Positions 26,052 through 33,689 of a stretch of DNA of 33,965 nt are shown one piece after another. The DNA is from GWF2-38-69 sp037127655 (lineage in GTDB: Bacteria > Verrucomicrobiota > Lentisphaeria > Victivallales > GWF2-38-69). The stretch covers positions 1-33,965 of the forward strand of contig JBAXXY010000013.1 in assembly GCA_037127655.1 (NCBI GenBank), read 5' to 3'. A program made the position numbers and the translations under genes. The notes under the pieces were generated by a model. That model was not told the DNA's origin, did not search any database, and was given only the letters and a program-made list of their open reading frames with translations. Positions within the stretch are counted from its first letter, which is position 1; every line of letters starts with the position of its first letter.

Positions 26052-26074
26052 AGTAAACTATAATATAGTTTACT
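26052..26074. promoter_or_regulatory. Perfect 23-bp palindrome, candidate operator/centromere site
   Basis: AGTAAACTATA (26052-26062) and its exact reverse complement TATAGTTTACT (26064-26074) flank one central base. It lies about 35 bp upstream of the tubRZ-like -35 box. It shares AAACTATA with the site over the -10 box, about 66 bp away. It is a natural target for a dimeric winged-helix protein such as the TubR-like product. Binding is inferred. Confidence 0.65.
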
Positions 26075-26275
26075 TCTTATTATAAATGCAATAATATCGC
26101 TTTTTTGCTACCACTTTATAAGCTATTATTGTGGCTATTTATATTTGTAGTATAGTGCAGTGTTCTTTTGTTATATTTTTATATCAAAATATCCTTAATT
26201 AAGAGTATTGATATGAATTTCTACGCGGATACAATTAAGAAGCATTACTAACATTAAAAGAGCAGGTGAACAAGG

Positions 26276-26764
26276 ATGAAATTAGTTGATGTGAAACTTT
26301 TGGATAGTTTGACTTCCCAAGCAAAAATAGCGCCCAGAAAAAGATCTCATTACAATCTTCATTCAGATCTAAACGAAGCTACCCACAGGCTCTGTATAGC
26401 CGTAGAACAAGGCAGTTATGTACGACCGCATAGGCATTTTATAAATACACCTAAATGGGAACTTCTGACAATATTACGAGGCAGAATAAGTGTATTGACT
26501 TTCGACGAGCATGGAACTGTTTCAGGAAGATATAATCTGGAATCTACAGGTGATGTAAAATCGTTAGAACTTTCTCCTGAAACTTTGCATACCTTTGTTT
26601 CTATGGAAAGCGGAACAGCCGTGCTGGAAGTCAAACCTGGTCCATACATTTATCCAGACGAAAAAGACTTTGCTTCATGGGCGCCAAAGGAAGGGGAACC
26701 AAATGCTGAAAAGTTAGAACTTTGGTACAGAACAGCAAAGATTGGAGATAAATTTAAAGATTAA
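26276..26764 (+). CDS. wbuC: WbuC-family cupin protein
   Basis: The 162-residue single-domain cupin matches WbuC, a small protein often encoded in O-antigen/polysaccharide clusters and of unknown reaction. Visible metal-ligand candidates are H52 and H54 (RPHRH), E62 (KWELLTILRGR) and H105 (ETLHTF), as expected for a cupin barrel. The ending KPGPYIYPDEKDFASWAPKEG is typical of the family. AGGTG lies 7 nt before the ATG. Its neighbours here are not glycan genes, apart from the heptose adenylyltransferase further right. Confidence 0.85.
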   Translation: MKLVDVKLLDSLTSQAKIAPRKRSHYNLHSDLNEATHRLCIAVEQGSYVRPHRHFINTPKWELLTILRGRISVLTFDEHGTVSGRYNLESTGDVKSLELSPETLHTFVSMESGTAVLEVKPGPYIYPDEKDFASWAPKEGEPNAEKLELWYRTAKIGDKFKD

Positions 26765-26834
26765 AACATACTCAAAACACGGATTTTTTAGAACCTAACC
26801 CACCACTTATATTGCCCAAATAGGCCGATTAAAT

Positions 26835-27305
26835 ATGCACATCCATTTTGAAAAGAATTGCCCTTACTGCAGTCTGATTAAGCCAGAAGGGAAAAAAACA
26901 CATGTAATTTTCAGAGATGAATTAGTTACGGCTTTTTTATTTCATATGCCTGTAAATATCGGTCACTCTATAGTTATCCCAAATAGCCACTTCTTGAATC
27001 CTTCTTCTTTATCTGAAAATGTCGCAGGCAGAATGTATTGCATTGCATCAAGAATAGGAGTGGCCTGTAAGAGGTCTTTAAATTCAGATGGGTTTAATAT
27101 CCTCAGTTGTGACGGATTTTGCTCAGGTCAGGATATTCAGCATGCTCATATTCATCTGATTCCTAGATATTTAAATGACGGATGGAACTTGAATTGGCGG
27201 GCATTGGAAAAGCCTAAACTGGATGAAACACTAAGGGCAATACTAATGAAATTCAAAGCTTCTGAACCTCAAATCCAGGAAAACAAAACAGAACTTGACA
27301 AATAA
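26835..27305 (+). CDS. HIT-family hydrolase/nucleotidyltransferase-like protein
   Basis: The 156-residue protein has the histidine triad QHAHIHLIPR (H103, H105, H107) and an N-terminal CPYC pair (C9, C12) that may bind zinc. HIT proteins hydrolyse or transfer nucleotides from phosphoramidate, dinucleoside polyphosphate or similar substrates; which one cannot be told. The IVIPNSHFLNPSSL segment is the usual helix-entry region. The 70-bp gap from wbuC shows no clear signals. Confidence 0.88.
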   Translation: MHIHFEKNCPYCSLIKPEGKKTHVIFRDELVTAFLFHMPVNIGHSIVIPNSHFLNPSSLSENVAGRMYCIASRIGVACKRSLNSDGFNILSCDGFCSGQDIQHAHIHLIPRYLNDGWNLNWRALEKPKLDETLRAILMKFKASEPQIQENKTELDK

Positions 27306-27337
27306 AAATTTCCTGTAATTTACTGAAACTATTTTTA

Positions 27338-27346
27338 TGTTATAAT
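27338..27346 (+). promoter_or_regulatory. Extended -10 promoter of phoH
   Basis: TGTTATAAT (27338-27346) is a perfect extended -10 (TGnTATAAT). The -35 is weak (TTTACT, 27319-27324, 16-bp spacing), as is common for extended -10 promoters. Transcription would begin near 27353, about 50 bp before the ATG. AGGAG precedes the start. Confidence 0.6.
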
Positions 27347-27402
27347 TTTTATGCGATTTAGATCTGTCAAAACCATACCAAGAGAATTCTCAGGAGAAAA
27401 AT

Positions 27403-28737
27403 ATGGCATTAGAGGAAAAGAAAGTATTTGTATTGGATACTAATGTAATACTGCATGATAGTTCTTGCATCTACCAGTTCCAGGAGAACGACATAGTTAT
27501 CCCAATTACAGTTATTGAAGAGCTAGATAAATTCAAAAAAGGCAATGATAGTTTGAATTACCATGCAAGGGAATTTCTAAGGGCCCTTGATGATCTAAGC
27601 GGAGATAAACTCTTTGAAGAAGGGGTACAGATCAGAGCGAACAGCGGCAAAGTGATGGTAAAGCTTGAAATGCCTACAGCTAAGGCTCTGCAGGACAACT
27701 TCAGCATTGATATACCCGATCATCATATTCTTAATACCGCCTACTGCTTTTCAAAATCCCTTCCAGATAGGAAGGTCATATTGGTTTCTAAGGATGTAAA
27801 CCTCAGACTCAAAGCCAAAGCAATAGGTTTAACAGCCCAGGATTATAAAAAAGACCAGGTAAGGAATATCTCGACTCTCTATAAAGGAAAAAGACTTGAA
27901 GCAAATACTCCTGAAAATATTATTGATAAACTCTATACCGGTAACGAAGAAGTAAGCGTTGAAGAAATGGGGTTCCTTGGCGAGCCTCTCTATCCAAATG
28001 AATTCCTTATTCTCAGAAATGGCAAAAAGTCAGCTCTTGCTACCTATGATGCCTCCACCAAGATGGTAAAACACATTGATAAAATCCCTGCTTATGGCAT
28101 TATCCCAAGAAATGCGGAGCAAATATTTGCTCTTCATGCGCTGTTAAACCCAAAAATCAAGCTTGTAAGCATATCGGGGAAAGCTGGAACAGGGAAAACT
28201 CTTCTAGCTCTGGCAGGAGCGCTTGAACGGAAAAAAGATTTTATACAAATTTACATGGGCAGGCCTGTTGTACCGTTGAGCAATAAAGATGTCGGATTCC
28301 TTCCAGGAGATATTAAAGCTAAACTAGATCCTTATATGCAACCTCTTTATGACAATCTGGGCGTAATTCAAAATCAGCACCCGGACACTGATGCTAAAAA
28401 TTCTAAAATTAAAGAATTCCTCGATGAAAAAAAATTAATAATAGCTCCACTTTCATATATAAGAGGCAGAAGCATTGTTAAAACATATTTCATTGTCGAT
28501 GAAGCTCAGAATCTTACGCCTCATGAAATTAAAACTATTATTACCCGCGCTGGAGAAGGGACAAAACTCGTTTTTACAGGCGATATTTACCAAATAGACC
28601 ATCCATACCTCGATTGTCATTCAAATGGTTTAAGCTATCTCATTGAAAAAATGCAGGGACAGCCTCTCTACGCCCACATTCATCTTGAAAAAGGAGAGCG
28701 CTCAGAATTAGCAGACCTGGCAAGCAACTTAATGTAA
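27403..28737 (+). CDS. PhoH-family protein with N-terminal PIN domain (PhoH2/YlaK type)
   Basis: The 444-residue protein joins a PIN nuclease domain (about residues 6-150; VLDTNVIL with D12, IEELDKF, and DHHILNTAY) to a PhoH ATPase domain. The ATPase has Walker A GKAGTGKT (259-266) and Walker B IVDEAQNL (D366, E367), followed by a LVFTGDIYQID motif. PIN-PhoH proteins are ATP-dependent, RNA-processing enzymes in studied bacteria. All expected acidic and P-loop residues are visible. It has its own promoter and is followed 14 bp later by the heptose adenylyltransferase. Confidence 0.93.
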   Translation: MALEEKKVFVLDTNVILHDSSCIYQFQENDIVIPITVIEELDKFKKGNDSLNYHAREFLRALDDLSGDKLFEEGVQIRANSGKVMVKLEMPTAKALQDNFSIDIPDHHILNTAYCFSKSLPDRKVILVSKDVNLRLKAKAIGLTAQDYKKDQVRNISTLYKGKRLEANTPENIIDKLYTGNEEVSVEEMGFLGEPLYPNEFLILRNGKKSALATYDASTKMVKHIDKIPAYGIIPRNAEQIFALHALLNPKIKLVSISGKAGTGKTLLALAGALERKKDFIQIYMGRPVVPLSNKDVGFLPGDIKAKLDPYMQPLYDNLGVIQNQHPDTDAKNSKIKEFLDEKKLIIAPLSYIRGRSIVKTYFIVDEAQNLTPHEIKTIITRAGEGTKLVFTGDIYQIDHPYLDCHSNGLSYLIEKMQGQPLYAHIHLEKGERSELADLASNLM

Positions 28738-28751
28738 TAACGGAATTGAAT

Positions 28752-29243
28752 ATGTTTAAATCGCTGATTAACTCAAAAATAATGTCGATAGAAGAGGCAA
28801 TAACATGGCGTTGTAAACTAGAAAAAACAGGAAAAAAACTTGTTATGACAAATGGCTGTTTTGACATTCTCCACAGAGGACATGTTACATATCTTATGAA
28901 AGCAAGAGAGCTAGGAGATGCTTTAGTTCTTGCTATTAATTCTGATAGTTCAGTCAGAGAACTTAAAGGACCTAATAGACCCGTTACTAATGAAAATGAT
29001 CGCGCATTTATACTTGCTTCTCTGATGTTTATAGATGCAGTAGTTATTTTTAGATCAAAAAGATGCGAGGGGATTATAAATGAAATCAAGCCTGACATCT
29101 ATGTAAAAGGCGCCGACTACAATCTTCACACTATGGATCAGACAGAAAGAAGTGTCCTAGAAGATGTGGGAAGTAAAATAGAATTCATCTCCTTTGTTGA
29201 TGGATATTCTACTACTTCGATAATCAAGAAAATGAGCAATTAG
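28752..29243 (+). CDS. rfaE2: D-glycero-beta-D-manno-heptose 1-phosphate adenylyltransferase (stand-alone RfaE/HldE C-domain)
   Basis: The ATG at 28752 is preferred over the TTG at 28746. The 163-residue protein is a nucleotidyltransferase with TNGCFDILHRGHVTYL (HxGH at 41-44), LAINSD, LKGPNRPV, VKGADY and DGYSTTSIIKK. It matches the C-terminal half of HldE. It would make ADP-D-glycero-beta-D-manno-heptose, the precursor of LPS inner-core heptose. The kinase half (RfaE domain I) is absent and must be encoded separately. Its presence supports an LPS-containing outer membrane. Confidence 0.9.
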   Translation: MFKSLINSKIMSIEEAITWRCKLEKTGKKLVMTNGCFDILHRGHVTYLMKARELGDALVLAINSDSSVRELKGPNRPVTNENDRAFILASLMFIDAVVIFRSKRCEGIINEIKPDIYVKGADYNLHTMDQTERSVLEDVGSKIEFISFVDGYSTTSIIKKMSN

Positions 29244-29304
29244 CTATCAGACTTAAAGCAATACTTTATCTTTGTTAGGAATCTGTTAGCCTCTTAGCCG
29301 TCTA

Positions 29305-29333
29305 TTGACGCTTCAATGTCTATGCCTTAAAAT
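29305..29333 (+). promoter_or_regulatory. Promoter of the phoU-like/pit operon
   Basis: TTGACG (29305-29310) and TAAAAT (29328-29333) stand 17 bp apart, each one base from consensus. Transcription would begin near 29340. A good AAGGAG (29369-29374) precedes the ATG at 29382. No Pho-box-like direct repeat was recognised. Confidence 0.6.
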
Positions 29334-29381
29334 GTTGAGTCCAAGTCTATTAATATATTTACATACATAAGGAGAAAAACT

Positions 29382-30029
29382 ATGCTAAGAGCTATTATTA
29401 AAAAATTAATTCCTAATAAAGGTGATATTTTTTTCATCCTTTTCGAAGAGGAGGCTAAGGATGCACATGAGTCAGCAAAGCTTCTTGTGGATATTATTAA
29501 CTCACAGAATGAGCAGAAGACAACTCTGCTATACAACGACCTCAAGATATTAAAACAAAAGGCATCAAACGCTAATAGAAAGATTCTGCATGAAATTGAC
29601 AGGATGTTTATAACTCCTATTGACAGAGGAGATATTCAAAAGCTTTCTACTGTTCTCACAAAACTTACTAAAAGAATTTCCAAGTGTGCAACTAAACTAA
29701 AAGCCTTCAATGTGGACCCGACTAAAGATGCCTGTCTTATTAAGAGCGCTAATACATTAGTGCTAACAACTCAAGTTCTTCTTGAAGCCGTAACTGCGCT
29801 TAAAGCATTCAATGCTAAAAAAATATCTATAGCCAATGAAAGGATTAATGAACTTGAAGAAAACAGTGTTGAAGACATTCGTCATACCGTAGCAGAGATG
29901 AGCGCTGGCAATTTTGACATCCAGACTATTATGAAACTCGAAGGCATCAGCAAAAATATTGACGCTGCAGGAGAGCTTGCTGTATATGCCGCAGACCTGA
30001 TTATGCAAATATCTCTAGACAGTATCTAA
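29382..30029 (+). CDS. PhoU-like DUF47 phosphate transport regulator
   Basis: The 215-residue protein is all-helical and matches the DUF47/YkaA family: FFILFEEEAKDAHESAKLL at the start, HEIDRMFITPIDRGDI in the middle and a long C-terminal helical half. These PhoU-fold proteins are nearly always paired with Pit transporters and are thought to control or gate them. Here the transporter begins 19 bp downstream, in the same operon. Confidence 0.9.
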   Translation: MLRAIIKKLIPNKGDIFFILFEEEAKDAHESAKLLVDIINSQNEQKTTLLYNDLKILKQKASNANRKILHEIDRMFITPIDRGDIQKLSTVLTKLTKRISKCATKLKAFNVDPTKDACLIKSANTLVLTTQVLLEAVTALKAFNAKKISIANERINELEENSVEDIRHTVAEMSAGNFDIQTIMKLEGISKNIDAAGELAVYAADLIMQISLDSI

Positions 30030-30048
30030 CTTTAACTTTAGGTAAATT

Positions 30049-31047
30049 ATGACCTTGACTATAGTTTTGGTATTGGTAGCCATTGCTCTGGTTTTTGAAT
30101 ACATAAATGGTTTTCATGATACCGCTAATGCCGTTGCTACATCAATTTCTACTAAAGCCTTAACCCCGCTTCAGGCAATCGTAATTGCTGCTATTTTTAA
30201 CCTTATTGGAGCTTTTCTCAGCACAAATGTAGCAATTACAATTGGAAAAGGGCTCGTTGATCCTCACATGGTATCTGGCATTGTTATTGCCTCTGCCCTC
30301 TTTGCCGCTATTCTTTGGAACCTTATTACCTGGTATCTTGGAATACCTTCAAGCTCTTCACATGCGTTAATGGGCGGACTAGTTGGAGCAGTTTGGGCTT
30401 ATAGCAGCGTAGAAGCGGTAAATTTTATGGGACTCTTTATGAAAGTAATCCTGCCCATGGTGATCTCGCCAATTATTGCATTTTTCCTTGCCTTTTCAAT
30501 AATGATCGCAATGAACAGAATATTTTATAATGCAAAAAGAGCCAGAAATACGAATAATAACATCCGTGAATTTCAAGTCATTTCTACTGCTCTGATGGCA
30601 GCAAGTCATGGCTCTAATGACGCACAGAAAAGCATGGCTATAATTACCCTTACATTGCTAAGTTACGGCTATATAGACAAAATAGCAGTACCGGCATGGG
30701 TGATTCTAATATGCGCTATATGCATGGCAGCAGGAACTCTCAGCGGCGGAATGAGAATAATAAAAACTCTTAGTTCAAGAGTGGCTCAACTCAAACCAGC
30801 AAGCGGAGTTTCAGCAGAATTAAGCTCGGCAATAATTATCTTTACAGCATCTTTTTTAGGCTTCCCTCTTAGCACTACGCATGCAGTATCAGGATCAATA
30901 ATGGGAGCTGGAAGCACTGGAAAAGCATCTGTTAACTGGGGAGTTGCCAAAACCATGGCCATCAGTTGGTGTTTGACAATTCCCATCTCCATGGGGGTGT
31001 CTGCGCTAATAGTAAAAATTCTTGTAAGTCTTCATCTTAAACCTTAA
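30049..31047 (+). CDS. pit: Inorganic phosphate transporter, PiT family
   Basis: The 332-residue membrane protein has the duplicated PiT signature: GFHDTANAVATSISTKAL (residues 21-38) and ASHGSNDAQKSMAI (184-197). SSSHALMGG and STTHAVSGS mark the equivalent loops of the two halves. It has about ten helices and is on the short side for the family. It would import phosphate with a cation. It is co-transcribed with the DUF47 protein and converges on rnc, with a terminator hairpin inside the rnc coding end. Confidence 0.94.
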   Translation: MTLTIVLVLVAIALVFEYINGFHDTANAVATSISTKALTPLQAIVIAAIFNLIGAFLSTNVAITIGKGLVDPHMVSGIVIASALFAAILWNLITWYLGIPSSSSHALMGGLVGAVWAYSSVEAVNFMGLFMKVILPMVISPIIAFFLAFSIMIAMNRIFYNAKRARNTNNNIREFQVISTALMAASHGSNDAQKSMAIITLTLLSYGYIDKIAVPAWVILICAICMAAGTLSGGMRIIKTLSSRVAQLKPASGVSAELSSAIIIFTASFLGFPLSTTHAVSGSIMGAGSTGKASVNWGVAKTMAISWCLTIPISMGVSALIVKILVSLHLKP

Positions 31048-31069
31048 TAAAAAAGGCACCATCATTCGA

Positions 31070-31762
31070 TCAGGATTGATCTTTGAGTTTATTTAAAGCG
31101 GCAAAAGCCGCTTTTTTTTCTGCCTGCTTAAGGTTTGGCCCCTCTCCAATTGAAGTCAATAAGCCATTGATAAAAAGTTCTACCGTAAAGGTGGGTGAAT
31201 GATCTTGACCTGATATATTTTTGACTTTATATTCGGGTTTTGTCCCATCTATTTTCTGCAAATGTTCTTGAAGTGCGCCTTTAGGGTTCTTCTGTTCTGT
31301 CGAGGATTCTAATTCATTGAAAAAACCTGCCGTTATACCAAAAAATACACTTTGAGTTTCTTTAAGTCCAGAATCTACATATATTGCTCCTATAAGAGCC
31401 TCAAAAACATCACAAAGGTTTGAGTCTTTGTCTTTACCCAACTGTTCTTTTTCACCCTTTCCTAAGAGTAAATAGTTCTGAACTCCAATTTCTCTAGCAA
31501 AATTTGCAAGTGTCGTTTTTTGAACTATCGAAGCCCTTATGGCAGTCAGTTCGCCTTCTGCTTTATAAGGAAATCTACAAAAAAGGTGGTCAGTTACTAG
31601 AATTTCTATAACAGCATCACCGAGGAATTCCAATCTTTGGTTATTATACCCAAGTTTTTTTTCAGATGCATATGAAGTATGTGTCAATGCCTGCTTTAAA
31701 AGAGAATCATCATTAAAAGTATATTTCAAAATTCTTTGAAAATTCTCTACTGTATAAAGCAT
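31070..31762 (-). CDS. rnc: Ribonuclease III
   Basis: The 230-residue enzyme cleaves double-stranded RNA in rRNA and mRNA processing. The catalytic domain has NQRLEFLGDAVIEIL (E45, D49) and LCDVFEALIGAIYVD (D118, E121), the four metal-binding acids. A double-stranded RNA-binding domain follows (about residues 153-228, NPKGALQEHLQ to KKAAFAALNKL). It lies 16 bp downstream of recJ in the same orientation. Its last codons contain the terminator hairpin of the opposing pit operon. Confidence 0.96.
   Translation of the reverse strand: MLYTVENFQRILKYTFNDDSLLKQALTHTSYASEKKLGYNNQRLEFLGDAVIEILVTDHLFCRFPYKAEGELTAIRASIVQKTTLANFAREIGVQNYLLLGKGEKEQLGKDKDSNLCDVFEALIGAIYVDSGLKETQSVFFGITAGFFNELESSTEQKNPKGALQEHLQKIDGTKPEYKVKNISGQDHSPTFTVELFINGLLTSIGEGPNLKQAEKKAAFAALNKLKDQS
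31095..31119 (+). terminator. Intrinsic terminator for pit, embedded in the rnc 3' coding end
   Basis: AAAGCGGC (31095-31102) and GCCGCTTT (31107-31114) form a perfect 8-bp stem with an AAAA loop. A run of eight T follows (31112-31119). It is oriented for plus-strand transcription and lies 48 bp after the pit stop. The same bases encode the KKAAFAAL segment of RNase III on the other strand. Confidence 0.65.
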
Positions 31763-31778
31763 ATACTAAAACTAAGTA

Positions 31779-33497
31779 TTAAGAGCAAGTTCCAGATGTT
31801 TTGACATCTATGATGCTCAGCTGCTGGTTAACTACACCGTTATATGAGTTAAGCTGCGGCGTAGCAAGGATATCCCATGGTTGAGGAGGCAAATTCTTTT
31901 CACTGCTAAAATTAAAAGCAATAAACTTAATAGAATTGTCGTAACTATCTTTTAAATAACCTTTTGAATGACCTTGACCGACATTGCGCATATGAGGAAC
32001 TGTAAGGTTGTTTATTCTGTATATCGGCTGAGGATTTCCAAAACCAAATGGTTCAAACTTCTCAAGCTCTTCAAAGAATGGTTCATTAAGCTCACAAATA
32101 AAAGCTTCTCCGTCATATTCGATCTGAGGAATAAGATCATCTGCAGTTAAAGCCTGGCTTACTGCTTTTTCGAATCTGGCTTTCAGCTCTTCTACATCTT
32201 TAGGAAGCAGAGAAAGTCCTACTGCCATAGGATGCCCACCATATCTAGTAAGAATATTTTCACAACCGGACAAAACTTTAACAAGATTAAGATGTGCGCA
32301 TGATCTGCCAGAACCATATGCCTGGTCGTCAATCACCGTAAGAACTATAGTAGGTCTGTTATAATCTCTTGCAATTCTAGAAGCGACATTCCCTATAACA
32401 CCTTGATGCCAGTTCGTGCCGTAAATCAGAATCGAAGAAGCTTCTTTCATTTTTATGGTTTGATAAATCTGAGATTCAGCTTCCTTGAATATTTCATTTT
32501 CTTTAGCTCTTCTCTGAGTATTAAAATCCTTTAGCTGCTGAACCAAGCGCATAGCATCAACTATACTATTGGTACTAAGAAGATTAAATGCTACGCCAGG
32601 ATCGCCTAAACGCCCAGCAGCATTAATATAAGGAGCAAGTTTAAACGCTATATCGTAGGACTTTAAGTCGCCTGTAACGCCTGTGGTATCGCAAAGCGCT
32701 CTTATTCCAGGGCGTATCTGCTTTGAAAGAGTTTTTAGACCATTCTTGGTAAGAATTCTATTTTCGCCAAGCAGCGGAACTATGTCAGCAACTGTACCAA
32801 GAGCCACTAAATCAAGTACATCTTTGAGGTCAATTTTTTTAAATGCAAGTTGATTATCAACTCCATATTTTATAAAAGCGTGGGCAAGCTTAAAAGCTGT
32901 TCCGACTCCTGCTAAACAATGTAATTTTTTAAGATTGGGGTGAATTTTTGAATTGATGATAGTATGGGCTGCAGGAAGTTTGGCCGCCTGTTCATGATGA
33001 TCAGTTATTAAAACATCAATACCAAGCTTATTTGCCCAGTCAACTGCTTCTACGCTAGTTATTCCGCAATCAACAGTCACAAGAACATTGCACTTGTAAA
33101 CCTTCAATGCATTATTAAGAGATTCAGGAGTAAATCCATAGCCTGTATCCAGTCTTGCAGGCACGAAAACAGATACATTGGCTCCACTTTCTGAAAGCAC
33201 CCACGACAAGAGCGCTGAAGATGTAAGACCATCAACATCAAAGTCGCCGTGAATAAGAATATGTTCGTCCTTACTTATTGCTTCCCAAAGCCTTTTTGAC
33301 GCTTGCTCTGTTCCTGGAAGATCATAAGGCGAACCCAAATCAGTCAGTGCCGCGCTAAAGAACGCTTCTACACTATCTACATGAATTTCTCTGCAAGCTA
33401 AAGCCAAAGCAATAGGCCTTGTAAAGGCATATTTTTGAATCAAATTATTTAGTTCGCTTGTCGAGAAATTTTTATTAATCCATCGATTTCCCGTCAT
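31779..33497 (-). CDS. recJ: Single-stranded-DNA-specific exonuclease RecJ
   Basis: The 572-residue DHH-family 5'-3' exonuclease acts in recombination and mismatch repair. Motif I is HGDFDVDG (83-90; D85, D87, D89). Motif II is VTVDCGI (D143). Motif III is ITDHHE (D166, H167, H168). The DHHA1 domain carries TRYGGHPMAVGLSL and SGRS. A C-terminal OB-like domain includes FEPFGFGNPQPI. Length is normal for RecJ. The gene reads away from the tRNA and is followed closely by rnc. Confidence 0.95.
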   Translation of the reverse strand: MTGNRWINKNFSTSELNNLIQKYAFTRPIALALACREIHVDSVEAFFSAALTDLGSPYDLPGTEQASKRLWEAISKDEHILIHGDFDVDGLTSSALLSWVLSESGANVSVFVPARLDTGYGFTPESLNNALKVYKCNVLVTVDCGITSVEAVDWANKLGIDVLITDHHEQAAKLPAAHTIINSKIHPNLKKLHCLAGVGTAFKLAHAFIKYGVDNQLAFKKIDLKDVLDLVALGTVADIVPLLGENRILTKNGLKTLSKQIRPGIRALCDTTGVTGDLKSYDIAFKLAPYINAAGRLGDPGVAFNLLSTNSIVDAMRLVQQLKDFNTQRRAKENEIFKEAESQIYQTIKMKEASSILIYGTNWHQGVIGNVASRIARDYNRPTIVLTVIDDQAYGSGRSCAHLNLVKVLSGCENILTRYGGHPMAVGLSLLPKDVEELKARFEKAVSQALTADDLIPQIEYDGEAFICELNEPFFEELEKFEPFGFGNPQPIYRINNLTVPHMRNVGQGHSKGYLKDSYDNSIKFIAFNFSSEKNLPPQPWDILATPQLNSYNGVVNQQLSIIDVKTSGTCS

Positions 33498-33560
33498 TAG
33501 TTTTCCTTATTTAGTTTTAAAATTCAACACTTTTAAAATAGTCTCATTTTTTAAAAAAAC

Positions 33561-33588
33561 TTGATTTAAAGTAAAATTAAACTAATTT
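33561..33588 (+). promoter_or_regulatory. Candidate promoter of tRNA-Leu
   Basis: TTGATT (33561-33566) and TAATTT (33583-33588) with 16-bp spacing lie just upstream of the tRNA, which begins at 33604. The match is moderate and the region is AT-rich. Confidence 0.35.
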
Positions 33589-33603
33589 TGTGATTCTCAT
33601 TAT

Positions 33604-33689
33604 GCCGATGTGGCGGAATGGCAGACGCGCTGCGTTCAGGGCGCAGTTCCAGCAATGGAGTGCGGGTTCGAGTCCCACCATCGGCACCA
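33604..33689 (+). tRNA. tRNA-Leu(CAG)
   Basis: An 86-nt class II tRNA. The acceptor stem GCCGATG pairs with CATCGGC (33679-33685). The anticodon stem is CTGCG/CGCAG, with loop TTCAGGG and anticodon CAG (33637-33639), reading CUG Leu. A short variable arm is followed by the T arm GGTTCGAGTCC. The discriminator A and CCA end (33687-33689) are encoded. Confidence 0.96.

Larger units (their letters stand above)
25940..26275. other. Intergenic control region between tubR-like gene and wbuC
   Basis: This 336-bp, very AT-rich divergent spacer holds the tubRZ-like promoter and a perfect palindrome, given separately. The half-site AAACTATA occurs at 25989-25996 and 26055-26062, and inverted at 26064-26071. 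A further imperfect palindrome centred on TTAATTAA spans about 26181-26214 and may belong to wbuC control. No tandem iteron array like that of plasmid tubC is obvious. No RNA gene or small ORF is evident. Confidence 0.6.

Noticed and set aside
25940..26275. Tandem iterons like plasmid tubC, or a CRISPR-like array
   Set aside because: Only a short half-site repeats, at uneven spacing; no regular array with spacers is present.
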